This document shows, in pieces, positions 1 to 12,806 of a stretch of DNA of 64,000 nt. The first letter of the stretch is position 1. Every line of letters starts with the position of its first letter. A model generated the notes under the pieces. That model searched no databases. It saw nothing but the letters and a program-made list of their open reading frames with translations, and was not told where the DNA came from. Location: contig JAULJL010000028.1 in assembly GCA_030761205.1 (NCBI GenBank), positions 12,382,001 to 12,446,000 on the forward strand, read 5' to 3'. This stretch comes from Fremontodendron californicum. Its lineage: Eukaryota; Streptophyta; Magnoliopsida; Malvales; Malvaceae. The translations under genes were made by a program, and so were the position numbers.

Positions 1-1445
1 GTTTTGTGTCAAATACGAGTTATTATTGTTTAGTCTAATTGTGTTTATGATCTTTTATATTTTTATGTAATTTGGTGTTTTTCACAAGTTTCTTTGAGTG
101 ATTTCAGATTACTAGAATTAAGGGCAAATCCAGTTCAGTTCCAGTTCCGACACCTTTTACCATATCAGCTATATCTCGAGTTTCACTGAAGAAATAAGGC
201 TGAACTTTGTATCCCTGCAAAGCTAAGAGGCATATCTATCTTTTTCATGTTTTACACTTCTTGAAACGGAGTCGTTTTCCCTAGCGAAATCGACCATCAA
301 GTTGGCTGATGTGCAATGACGTCTGTTCTGCACCGTTTTGGTATTTTGACCATATCTCCCGATCCACGTGCGCAAATGATCTGATTCCAACGGCTATGGA
401 TCCGTAACTGATAGGGGTATATTTTTCTAGAAGACCATTTTATCAGATCGAGCCTCCAACATTGACAAAATTGACCATCAAGCTGGCTGATCAGAATTGT
501 CATACAATATGACGAAAATTGTTAGAAAAATGCACCCACCTATTATACCTACCTTTGAAATTTGTAAAGCTTGTCTCTTGTCATTTAGCCCTCCAAAATG
601 TGTATAAATAGAGGGCCTTGGATGAGTATTGGGATACATGATACATTGGTAGGATATTAGCCTTTGTAGTAAAATTCTCTAAGTTTTCTTCTTCTTTCCT
701 TTCTCTAGTTTTCTTTTTTTATTTACTTATGCTTCTTACATTTCTTTTCATTTTATTCATATCTAGTATGTGTTGCTAATCATATTGTTGAGGTGATGAG
801 GTGAAGCTCTTGGTAAATGCTAAGGTTAGTCTCTTAAACATGAGCTAAAATGAATCATCATTTATAAACACTAGTATAGATAATATTTTCTTTTGGTTTA
901 AAATCATACTTGCAAAGTAGAGATCTTGATTCATTATTGACAATGAAAATGGCACAGTAAATGCTTGGTTTCATAACTTTGATTTGTTGTAGACATATAC
1001 CTTGGCATAAGGAATGCTTGGACTCTTTTTATGAGTTTTGAGGACACCAAATGAACATAATATCATATGCTATGGACGTTGGACTGAATTGCTAAACCTT
1101 CCGATTGGAACCTCCCTTATGTGTGGATTTCAATTGTGTAATAAAACAAGATTAATCTTAGCATAACACCAAGAGTGGATTCTCTAACCTCAACATCCTT
1201 TCTTATTGTTTTTTATATCTTGTTTAATTGTTTTTATGTTATTTTGTTTATTTTGTTCTCTAATATCTTGTTTATCTTATTTTGTTGTTGATTCCCTAAT
1301 ATCTTGTTTACTTTCTTTGTCTTATATATTTATAAACTTATACTTATTAATACGCTTCCCTGTGGTTCGACCTCGGACACCCGAGAATTTATTACTTGAA
1401 CATAACCTGCACTTGGGTTTACAACTCTTAATTGAGTCTCCATCA
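1..1445 (+). repeat. Athila family-B LTR, left end cut by window
   Basis: This is a third copy of the LTR found at 52223-53726 and 59919-61422, in the opposite orientation. It ends in the same terminal sequence (CTCCATCA at 1438-1445) and lacks about 60 bp at the window start. A TATA box (TATAAATA) sits at 603-610. No tRNA-Asp primer site follows the terminal CA, so it is either a solo LTR or the 3' LTR of an element lying to the left. It sits inside Tat 5'UTR sequence, so it inserted after the Tat element. The short reading frame at 1206-1514 is low-complexity LTR sequence, not a gene. Confidence 0.9.
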
Positions 1446-1975
1446 ATAAGGCATCCCGATAAAAACGGGTGCAATTCGTTAGAGTCTATTTCCCTAACCC
1501 ATGCGGATTGTTAATCACGAAGGCTTAGGTAATTTAGTACTCCGGAAGTGTTTCACTAGCCCATGCAGATTGTTAATCACAAAGGCTTAGTTACTTTGCT
1601 CCCACCTAAAATGACGAAACCCGGGTATAGGGCTCATGATATGCAAATGCACGTGTGGTGTGTGTGGAGGAACAACAAACCTTTCACCACCTATTCAACA
1701 AACCTTATTCTAAATGCCCTAGCAATTTATTAAAAGAATATTCAAGAATAGTGTAAAGCATTAACCAACAAGTAATTATAATATACAACCTTAAATAACT
1801 AGAGAACAATAATAAAATGCATGCATATGAGTATGGACATATTTAAAAACATTTTATTATTTTCAAAATTCTCCTTATTAAAAAAAATGTGAGAATTAAA
1901 ATTAAATACCAATTAAACCAACAAAATCAAGACTTTGATAACACACGACTAATTCTAGGTCTGACTCTCTAATTT
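1446..1975 (-). mobile_element. Tat-lineage retrotransposon, 5' untranslated leader (partial)
   Basis: Read on the minus strand, this stretch matches the leader at 34645-35110 of the plus-strand Tat element. It shares the run after the primer site (AGAGAGTCA...), the block GGTGGTGAAAGGTTTGTT, and two repeats of the type CCTTCGTGATTAACAATCCGCATGGG. The Athila LTR at 1-1445 interrupts it, so the coding part of this Tat copy lies outside the window. Confidence 0.75.
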
Positions 1976-1992
1976 CCCCAGCAGAGTCGCCA
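1976..1992 (-). other. Primer binding site, tRNA-Arg type
   Basis: The minus strand reads TGGCGACTCTGCTGGGG, complementary to the 3' end of a plant tRNA-Arg including CCA and close to the tRNA-Arg(ACG) end. It lies three bases from the LTR end at 1996. Tat/Ogre elements are known to use tRNA-Arg. This fixes the element's orientation as minus strand. Confidence 0.8.
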
Positions 1993-2761
1993 AGCTGTCG
2001 CAACCTAAAAAATAACATGTCTCATCGCAATACTTTATTATTCGTTAAGCGTAACATTAAAAAGAACCGAGGAAAGTCGACTTAATTCCTCTTTGAAAAT
2101 GACCTTAAAAAAGACATGGAGTCGCCACCAATCTTTTTTAGCTAGGTGTGATCGGCCACCTATTAAAACCGATTTTATAAAATATTTTAAAATTAATTAA
2201 AACATTTTTAAAACCAATTTCAAGTCTGCGTTTTAAATCAGAGAAATCAAAGAAGCGGGTTCGGGACTCGGTTACGTGTGGGGAAGGATTAGCACCCCCA
2301 CAACGCCCGTATAAAATGGTACCTTATTAATCGTGTGTTATCTCAAGTCTCGGTAAAAAGTCAATTTTTAATTTAGTATTTCAAGTTAATTCCCAATTTA
2401 AAGAAAAATAATTCCATTTTTAATTAAAAATGATCCGGACTTTATTAATAAATTTTCCTATATTCCCCAACAAACGTGAAAAAATATAAAATTTTTTATT
2501 AGTTTGAAAAACTTTCTGAATCATTCTTATTTTAAAGAAGATATACCGTTATTAATGATAATTGATGATATCCTCCCCAGCAAACCCGGCAGAGAATCAT
2601 GAATTATTTTAACTCGGGAATAACTTTATTTTATTGAAAATCATTACCTTTTTCAAATTATTTTTAAAAAATATGAATATGAATATGTGTGACATAAACA
2701 AAATGACGTAGCAAAGTCTAGATAATAAAATGCAACCTAAATAGTACGATATAATTTAAAT

Positions 2762-2950
2762 GTCTTAGCATATTCTAAATGAAATGAAATATCCTAAGTC
2801 ATATGATATATTCTAAATGAAATGAAATGACTTAGGTAACATAATATATTCTAAAATGAAATGAAATGACCTAGGTAACATATTATATTCTATATGAAAT
2901 GAAATGACCTAAGTCACATGATATATTCTAAATGGAATAAAATGATTTAA
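2762..2950. repeat. Degenerate tandem repeat, about 42 bp unit
   Basis: About four to five units built on ATATTCTAAATGAAATGAAA followed by TGACCTAGGTAACAT variants, inside the Tat LTR. Units differ by several substitutions and small indels. Confidence 0.75.
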
Positions 2951-5469
2951 ATGCCATGACAAATATAAATGATATGGCATATAATCTAAATGACATGAAA
3001 CATAAAATAATGCTATCATATAATATGCAAGAAAATAAAAATGAAAATAATAATGCATGAATATAGTATATGCTAAATAATGTGACAAAAATAAATAACT
3101 AAATAAAAAGCATAGGATATCATGAAATATTCAAAACCATATAATAAACAACAGAACATCAAAATATAAATAATAAATAATAACAACACCATGAAAATTA
3201 TCGTAGCAAAAATCACATATTATATAGTACGCATGAATATGAAAAATGCAATGCATGAGAATGTATTTTTTCTTTTAATTAAGAAAATCCATATATCTAA
3301 AAAGATATCCGGCTATCTTAGGAAAATATATCAAATTAAATATTCTAAAACCAAAATACTTTTTGATTGTTTGAAAACAATTTTGAAAAGCTTAGATTAA
3401 AAATAATGAAAAGCTTAGATTAAAAATAAAAACTTAGCTAAACCCTTTTTAAATGGCTCTAATTTCCTAAGTTTAAAACCCCGGACTTGACCACGCTTAA
3501 CCTAAGGTTTAAAAAATCATTTTTAGAGTATAAAAAGGCTTAGAAACTATCCTAAGTCAGTAGCTAAACTTCTTAATCAGCCCCCTCTAAGTAACTTAAC
3601 CAAAACATAAAAATGATTTTCCTTCAAATTCAATTCTACCTCTACTATCCAGTTTTAAAGCACGATTTTTTACCCTATTTTTAAAAATTCAAAAAAATCT
3701 GAAAAAAGTACTGGAGACTTAGGACATGTAAAACTACAAGGGAAAAATCGGCTTCATTTTCTGATTAAAGATGACTGCCTAGAAAATTCGGGAAAGTACG
3801 AGTACTGGGTGAAAAAACTGTTTTGCCAAAACATATTTTTTTTGCCTTTGATAAAATCATTTAAAAATCAAAGTAAAAATGTTAGAAACTCTCCTAAGGA
3901 CTCATAAACAGTAGCTAACACTTTTGAAAAGTTAGGCAAAAATTGGCTAAGTAAAAAAAATTATAAAAGTAGAATAATCAATTTGACAACTCTTTAATTT
4001 TCCACAAGTATGCTCAAAATGAGCATGACTTTGAACCATTGATTGGTCTAAGTCATAAATCAAGTGGAAATGACATGAAATGCATGAAAATACGGCAAAT
4101 ATGATGCATGAAATGCATGATTTAAAACCTAAATGACATGAAAAATGTATGGCATCAAAAAAATGACCTAGACCTAAATGAACTTGCATGGCATTTAATG
4201 CAACCTAGGTCTAAAATACATGAATATGTATGGCAAAGCAAACCAATCCTAAACCTAAAGAATGCATGGCAATAACACAAACATGTAGCATGCTTAAATA
4301 AAATACACAACCAAATATCATGAAAATGCAAACCTATCAACTAACATAACAAAAATGCACATACAAAGCTTAAAAAATATGAGTGGCCGAATGGTCTATA
4401 TAAAAATGAGCATGGCATTTTCACAAACACTTAATATACTAACATGCATAGCTAAAGAATAACGCTCAAATCATGCAAATATAAAGTAAAGGCATGAAAA
4501 CCAACAGACATTTTCACAAACACATGGATTACAAAATATAAAACATAAACAAACTTAAACATTTTGAAAACAGAAAATCAAAATGCAAGACAAGTAAAAT
4601 AAATATGATAATAAGATAATAGACTCAAAAATGGAAACAAGCAAGCAACCAAATTAAAACAAGCTTCATGTTTATGTATTAGAAGAAGATTTAAAGCATC
4701 AAAACTTGTTAAATATCAAGAATAACATGAAATAAAAAATGCAAACAACAACTATACTAAAAAAAACAAGCCATTCGGCCACCCCAAAAACAAAAGGAAA
4801 AAAAAAATTCTCAAAGTTTTTTCTAAGAAAGTATAAAGAAGAACTTGAAGAATAATATTAAAAACACTTATTTTAAAAAGAAAAATCAAAAGAAACTCAC
4901 CAAAATAGTAATCAAAACAGCAAATCAAGAATGGAAAATCAAAGAAAGTGTAAGAGTATGGTGCTTAAAGCAACCTTTAGAAGCTATATTGCAAGTTTTT
5001 TCTCTTCTAACTTTCTTTTCTTTTCTAAACTTTTCTTTTTGCCTTTCAACAATGGTGAGAAAATCAGCCAAAACAAGAGTGAAATAGAGAGTGAATATCT
5101 CAAAATGAAAAGAGAGAGACCCCCTCTTGTAGTGGCGGAATGGCCCTTCTCTTGCTAGGATGTTGTCATCTTTTCTTCAACCAATTTTTATCCAAAGGCT
5201 ATTGATCCATGATGTTTAAAATGTGAAATTATCACCCTTAGATTAGGCAATCAGCTATCCACAATTACAGCTGTTCAAGAATCTTAAGTCATTGTGTTGA
5301 CACTCTCCATCTTCATGCATTGGTCCATATGGCTTAATTACAAAGGCTTGATCAAAAAAATAACTACTTTCCTCTTCATTGTTGGTCTTTTGATTAAAAA
5401 TCAAAAAATATTTTCCATCCTTTGGGCCTTGGCCGGCTGACCCCTTATCTTCCAGCCCATGCTTCATTT

Positions 5470-6175
5470 TTTTAAAAGGCAAGAAAAGCCCTTTTCGATT
5501 TTTTGGGTAAAATGACCTTTTTGCCTCCCGAACATAAATAAATAGCAAACGGACTCCAAATTAAAATTTTATTTTTTCAATACTTTAAAAATAATAAAAA
5601 ATTGAATTCTTGAGGTTTTCAAAATTTTTCGAGCCCATTTGCTATTTATTTGGATTTTTTTTTCCAAAATTGCCCTTTTGTGCTCCCAAATTTTACCATT
5701 TTTTAAATGAGCTCCAAATCCAGATTTTTCTTCACCAATCTCTTCCAAATAATTTAAAAGTATGATCTGGAAGTTTTAATAATTTTTGGAACTCATTTGG
5801 TATTTTTTCGGGATTTATCTGCTTGAATTACTACATAGTGGGCCCGGGATTTGGCCATTTCGCAAACGAACTCCGAATCCGAATTTCTTTTTCCAATATC
5901 TTCCAAATAATTTAAGAATGAGATCTACAATTTTTTAGAATTTTTGGAGTTCGTTTGCTATTTTTTCGAGATTTATCTTCTTGAATTTCTGCATAGGGGA
6001 CCCGAGATTTGACCATTTTGCAAACGAACTCCGAATCAAGATTTTTCTTCGCCACTCTCTTCGAAATGATTTAAGAATGAGATCTGCAATTTTTCAGAAT
6101 TTTTGGAGTTCATTTGCTATTTTTTTCAAATTTTCCAATTTTGCCATTTTGCTTCCGAAACTCGATTTTGCTTAA
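5470..6175. repeat. Tandem repeat, about 158 bp unit
   Basis: Equivalent points (variants of GAACTCCGAATC) occur at about 5552, 5710, 5869 and 6027, giving spacings of 158-159 bp, with a decayed further unit after 6175. Each unit also carries CTTCCAAATAATTTAAGAAT and TTTTTGGAGTTCGTTTGCTA variants. The array lies in the promoter-side part of the Tat LTR. Confidence 0.8.
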
Positions 6176-6912
6176 AACAAGTCCGATTTTCAAATTTTCT
6201 TCAAACTGAGTCTTGGGCTATCCTTGTTTAATCACTCCTCATCCATTAAGGGCTTTAGTCTTAACGAATCGGGCCATTTCTGTAATTCTTCCAAATTTCA
6301 CCGAAATTCACTAAAAATCCTAATTCTCGATTTTCTTCCGGATTGACTTTTCTTTCAATTTTTCTTCAAAGTAGCTTCTTCATTACTCGTAGTCAGTGCT
6401 TATCTTTCATTTGGAACCTTCAATTTCGATCAATTTGATCGTTTAAGCACTTTTCTCCAAATTTTCCGAACTAGGGTTTTCTTTATACTAAATCTCCGTA
6501 ACTCAACTTTCGAACTCCATATCTTTCGATGTAAACCTCGGATTATCAAAATTTTTTCGCCATTTTTCAAATGAACTTCAAATCTTAATTTTGGAAATGG
6601 ATTGACTTTTTCAATGGTTGATTTTTTTGGGTTGACTTTCTGAAATTGACTTTTTTAAATTTGACTTTTTATATTCATCTTTTTAGACTAAATCTCAAAG
6701 AACCTACAGATGAAAAAAATATTTTTATATTTTAAAATATCAATTTAAAAGAAAACATACCTCTTTAAATTTAAATTAGACGTCTAGAAATACTTTTTAT
6801 GGTTAAAAGAAAATAAACCCAAATTGTTGAAATAGGAATTAAAAAAGAAAGAAAAGTATCTGAGCACATTTGACATCTCCTTTAAATTCTCGATCTTTCT
6901 CATCTCCTTGGG

Positions 6913-6918
6913 TATAAA
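6913..6918 (+). promoter_or_regulatory. TATA box of the host gene
   Basis: TATAAA within GGGTATAAAAG, 83 bp upstream of the chosen ATG. This gives a plausible transcription start near 6940-6950 and a 5' leader of about 55 nt. The upstream 200 bp separating it from the Tat LTR contains no other recognisable motif. Confidence 0.65.
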
Positions 6919-7000
6919 AGAAAAAAAGGGGAAAAATAAGATCAGAGGAGCGGGAGGGCAGAGGGTGCAGCGTGGACTGAGAGTGAGAATCCTACTGGAA

Positions 7001-10000
7001 ATGAAGATGGATGGAATTAGATCTCTGCTCCTTGTTTGTATGATCTTACTGGTAATTTCAATAGGGTTTTCTTTCTTTGTTTTATGATTCTATTACTATT
7101 ATTTCTGTATTGATTTGGGCAATGGAAATAATCAGTTGGTAGCAAACGGCACAGTTGGAAGTCGTAAGAGTGGCAAGTCTTCTTCGCCTTCAGTTTTTTC
7201 TTTGTTCAATCTTAAAGAAAAGAGTAGGTTTTGGAGTGAGGCTGTTATACATGGAGGTACCCATGTTTTTTCCCCCCTTTTCCCTTAAAATTTACTCTCA
7301 ATTTTCTTTTCCAAGTTTTCTTTTTTGTTGTTTCTTTAAAAGTTTTCTCTGATATTTTTCTCAGATTTCGATGATTTAGAAGTCAGCAGCCCTTCTAAAA
7401 TGGGTGTTTACAACTACACCAAGGCAGGTAATTGAACAAATTGTGTGTTAATTTGGTTATGAATTTGCTCTAATGTTTCAATTTCAGGAATTGCAATTCA
7501 GTTCACCATTTGTCTTTCTCACTTTTTCAGGTAACATTGCAAATTACCTAAACCTTATGGAAGTAGATTCTATGTACCTTCCGGTTCCTGTCAATTTCAT
7601 TTTCATAGGATTTGATGGAAAGGGGAACCAAGGTATCCCAAAATTTTACATTTCTTTTTTTACTTCACTTACTACTTCATTTTTTCCACTTAATAATACT
7701 TGTAATTCTGATATTTTATTTCCTTGATTACTTTTGTGTTTGTTTGTAAATAGAGTTCAAGCTTCATCCAGAAGAACTTGAGCGGTGGTTCACCAAAATC
7801 GATCACATCTTTGCACATACACGAATTCCGCAAATTGGAGAACTTATCACCCCATTTTACAAAGTTAGCATAGATAAAATGCAACATCACCATCTTCCCG
7901 TCACCAGTCATATACATTACAAGTAATACTTTGTGGTTTTTTATTTTATTAATTTGTTGTTGATTTATACACTTGATGTCATGATTTGCTTCCTAGCAAC
8001 TCTTAAATTAAGATTTTCATATCATTGTAATGTATTAATGAATTTCTCTGCAGTTTCTCTGTCCATGCCATACAAATGGGTGAAAAGGTGACTTCTGTCT
8101 TTGAGCGTGCCATCAATGTTTTAGCCCGCGAAGATGATGTATCTAGTAATAGGTGAAACAAGTCATAATTCAAATTCTCTTTTATTTGATTGTTTTTGTT
8201 ACTTAAATAACATTGTGTTTTTAAAAAAAATGTAGGGGGTGGTTGTCATTCTACACATAGGCTCAAATTTGACTTATATGTTCCTTATTTTTAGCTAGAA
8301 ACTAGAAAAATATCTCATTTGCACATGGCAACCATAAATTTGTGAAATAGGTACATCACGATTTGTTCAAACATCTCTAAAGTCCTATGCGCACTACCCT
8401 TCTGGTAGACTATAATATAATTCAATTGAGAAAATAAAGTTGTAGATTATTGCTTTCCTGATACATTTATAAACTTATAGGAGGACCTATCAATGCAACT
8501 CACTTGTTTTGTTGCTCCATTTGGATCCTACTCTAGTATTGTGTTCTACACTGCGTGGCATATTCAAGTTTAGGATCCTTTTCTATATTAGCATATTTTT
8601 GAACTTTTGATGTTTCAAATCTTGTGAGATCAGGAAAACATTCGAAGATTAAATGTTTTGATGAAACTTTCAATAATTAAATGTTCTAGCTGGTTAAGAA
8701 CATAGTCTCCTTGTTCAGATTGTTTTCTATAGACTTTAAAGTGTCTCATCACATTTTCTTCTTAGTTGGTTGGTTTAGGTTTTTCTAATCTGAATTTCAT
8801 GTCTTTAGCTTTATTCAGTAATAATATGGCTCATTGTTGACAGGGATGGCATTGATTCTCTTTGGCAAGTAGATGCGGACATGATGGATATTCTTTTCAC
8901 TAGCCTTGTTGAATACCTTCAGCTTGAAGATGCATATAACATCTTCATTTTGAATCCTCGTCGTGATTCGAGAAGAGCTAAATATGGCTACCGGTGCGTA
9001 TTTTAGTAAGAAAATTTCTTTTATTTTTCTCCTTATGTTTTTAGGCAAACAAAACCAAAGTTGTAAAACCATCCATATGAACTAGCCCTTCAAACTTCTA
9101 CCTTTAGTTCCAGCTATTGCTCTTAAAATTTCACGGTTCTTACCAATTAGCTGAGGTAAGTTTCTGTTCTTTTTCCTTCCAACATAATCTAGTGTTGCTC
9201 TACCTTGTAGTTTTTTCGATGTTGCAGCAGGCTGTATAAAACAGAGTGGAATATCTGGTGCACTACTATTTAAATCTAGATTTGTTGACTAAGACCGGAG
9301 CATCCATTTAACATAGAACTATTGGTACCTGGAAAATCAATTTGGTTCTGAAGGATGGACCAAATGCTCAAAGCAATCCTTATTGATGACTATAATTCAT
9401 TTGAAGTTGGTGTTGCCTAAAATTACTATTCTGTACTTTACTTCCTCATTCACTCTCTTTGCGTGGCACATGCATGTCTATTGGACTGATTTTAGTGGCA
9501 GTCTTCTTGAACCTTCGACTTTGAGAATGAGACTATATTATTGCTGGCTGAATTGGTTAAGACAATCACAAATAGGGTGTTTTCCCCCCTTTCATCTTCA
9601 TCTGTTTCTCTGATGTTAGCAACTTATTATATAGACGATTAAAATGCATTCCCCTTTGTCACCAATATGTTACATAAGTTACAAGCCATGACATGTATGT
9701 TATCTGTTGAGTAGAAACAGAGATAAGCTTTTCCAGCTTTTAGCTCAAAAGTTGCTTTTAGCATGGTCATTGTATCTTCCAAGGACTCTAATATCACAAA
9801 ATTTGTCAAAATTACATCGACTCAGGTGTCAGTATCTGAGATGGGTATTGTCTAGACGTCTAATTCGTTATTTCTAAAATTTTGGAGTCACAGATTTGGT
9901 TGAAAGGTTTCTGAGAATAGGATATGTGGATTCTTTTTAAAATTATAGGGAATTTAAAGCTACTCGTAAATTTGGGCTATATTTTTAGTCTGATATAAAT

Positions 10001-12774
10001 ATTTGAGGCATTTATATTGGCCCAGTATAAATATATTAAATAGTAATTTGGGCCAATGCTGACCCAAAACCAAAGTAGCTTAGATCTTCTATTCATTTTT
10101 GTTTCTTTTATATGAGCATATAACAAAGGTAATAATATTGTATAGCCTTCAATATGTGGTGCTGTTGGAAAAGAATCATGGGATCTACTGGGCGAGATCT
10201 GGAAGCTTTTTATCCTTATCACCGTTTCTTTGTTTTTTACCTCTCTTCTTGTGAACTTTTCAGTTCCTGTTCACTCTTTTTGCTTATTCTGTATTTTCCA
10301 TTTTCTTCGTTCTCTTCTCGCTCCGTATATTTCCTCACAAAAACATTATCTCCCTTTCCCTCTCTCCTTCATGCTGGCATCTAGGGTTAATTTCATGTTT
10401 GATTTGTGGATTAGATCTATACACAAAAGTGGTTGTAGCAATAATTCTCCATTTGATCTGAATTTTAAGCAACAAACCAGCAATCTTCCTCTGTCTTCCC
10501 TGATTTTCATCTTCTTCCTTTGTTGTTTGAATTGGCTCATGAGTCGCATCCAAATTTTCACTGCTGAGTCAGACACATATTCCGCACCAATATCTGGGTT
10601 GTGTCGTGTCAACGCATGTATAGCACCAAAAAATGATGAGTCCCCGTGTAACAAAGGAAAGAACTATTACTTCAATTATAAGATTTCATTTTGGTGGCTC
10701 AAGTATATGGTTTTTATGACTATTTAGGCTTGGCCTAGCTGATGTAACCGAGGATAGGGTCCAAGGTTCTCTTTCCCTGTATGTACCCAAAGGAAAAATA
10801 TGTTCTCGTTTATCTATATTTGTACAACTTGTGTTTGGAGAAGCATGTGTAACCTGTTGAAGAGGTGAGTGAGCTATAGTGCTATACATCCCATAATTGT
10901 AACAAAGATCATTTCTTAATTTAAATAGATATAAAATCGCTATCTAAAAAAAATACAGAATGCACTAGTAATGGTCTTTCCATACCATAACCTCTGAGTC
11001 TTGAGAAGATGTACATTATTTCTCACAGTCCTTGCACTTCAGAGTTTAAACAGCAACGCAATGTGTTACTAACTGATACGCTATTAACATGTTCCAATGT
11101 CAATGTTAAACCACCATTCCTTATTGCCAAGGCTAAACCACCATTTAATTGGTGACATAAATGCATGATCTTCCTTCTTAAATTGTTGGAATCATCCTAC
11201 AATATAATTGAACTTGTACTCAGTCTAACTTATCATTACAAAGTATGATACTCTAATCCATTATCTACTTACCAAAACTATCTAGCTTCTTGTTTATTTA
11301 TTTGTTTATATGGATCAGTTACTCCTCCGGTAGTTAAACTAATTGTTATACCTAGACTCATTTATTTATTCTATCAGTTATTCAGCTTTTTATTTGTTTT
11401 CTGTTTCTTTCTTAAAGTCTTTACTTTTAAAAAATTAATTGGCAGGAGAGGTTTATCCGAGTCAGAAATAACTTTACTCAAAGAGGTACTTACGGGTTTC
11501 TTTGTTGCTTATATGTTCCAGTTGCCATTCTCTTTGTCTATTAAGTATCAGTTTTCAGTTTTATTTTAAAATATAATTTATCATCATTTTGTACTTGTTA
11601 ATTCCTTTTCTGGCTTGGTAAATTTGTAGAAAAATACTTGCTGCCATGTTACCATTTCCTCTTGGTACATTCATAATTGAATCCTGCTTTAATTCAACTT
11701 CTATTTTTCAGAATAAGAGTCTGCAAAGTAAAATTCTTCAGTCAGGGAGTATTCCAGGAAGTGTTCTTGGTATGAAATTGTCTGGTTCTTATTTTCTTCA
11801 ATTTTTTTTTTTTTTTTTTGCAGTTGTTTGAATTCTTGCTAATTTTTTCCTACTTGGTTTCTATTAGAATTAATATATTTAATTGCTGAGTAATTTGCAG
11901 CTCTTGATAATATTAAGAAACCCTTGTATGGAAAGCATCCAATGGCAAAGTTTGCATGGACAGTTACAGAAGAAACTGATACGGTCTGCCCCTTTTCCTA
12001 ATGCAATGTATTTGCGTAATTCCTTTGACTTTGATCTGGTAATCTGAGTATATTGATTGCAAACTTGCTCTACAAATCCCAGCATTTTAACTAGTTATAC
12101 TTCCCTGATTCTTATTGTATTATAGTGGATGTCTGGTTGTGACCATGACATGTTCTTCATTCCTTAGACTTTAACTTGGTAATCTGAGTATATTTCTTGT
12201 AAACTTGTAATACTGAATTCAGAGTGTGGATATCTGAATATTGACAGCTAATATCAAAAGGATGCAAGAAATTTCAATTCTTAAGAGTAAACTATCACAT
12301 TGCTATATCATTTTGTTGCTCACAAAGAAGCAACTTGGAGCCTCAATTATTTCACTTAGCTTTTTTTTTTTTTTTAATTATGGTTGATAATTTTTTAGGT
12401 GGAATGGTACAATATTTGCTTAGATGCACTGATGAACGTTGAGAAGTTGTATCAAGGAAAGAACACTACTGAAATAATTCAGAACAAAGTTTTACAGGTA
12501 CCTGGTCTTGTTTTTCACATCTTTTCTGTTGGAGGCACAATCAAGAAGCATTAGACTTTGACAAATCTGCAAATTTTGTTTAACATTTTCCTTTTATTAA
12601 TATATGTATAATAAATATCTCAAGTTATTAAATGGGAAGAATGAAGATATGAAGCTTCTTCTTGAAAGGCAATTAAAGTCTGGGGACTTCAATGACCACC
12701 ATGCAGAATGTCTAACAGATACATGGATTGGAAAGGACAGGTTCAAATTTCAAAATATCCCTCTCACCCACTTC

Positions 12775-12806
<32 letters not shown>

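Larger units (their letters stand above)
1996..6708 (-). mobile_element. Tat-lineage 5' LTR, minus strand
   Basis: The LTR begins on the plus strand with TGTCGCAACC next to the primer site. Its far end is placed at ...AACCTACA (6701-6708), which gives TGTAGG as the 5' end in element sense; that end is inferred. Its first 1.3 kb is the inverted homologue of about 32600-33800 (block GGAGTCGCCACC at 2119-2130; block CACAACGCCCGTATAAAA at 2299-2316). No protein coding is visible; short frames here are chance frames in AT-rich DNA. Two internal tandem arrays are listed separately. The outer end lies about 205 bp upstream of the host gene's TATA box. Confidence 0.7.

Noticed and set aside
1206..1514. 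102-aa frame with many Cys/Leu residues, repeated at 52157-52462 and 59868-60158
   Set aside because: It is the same stretch of the Athila B LTR in three copies; T-rich and hydrophobic only because of base composition, with no start context or family similarity.
10230..10727. 165-aa frame (and opposite-strand frames) in host intron 7
   Set aside because: It lies between confirmed exons, has no recognisable domain, and frames are open on both strands at once, which points to chance.
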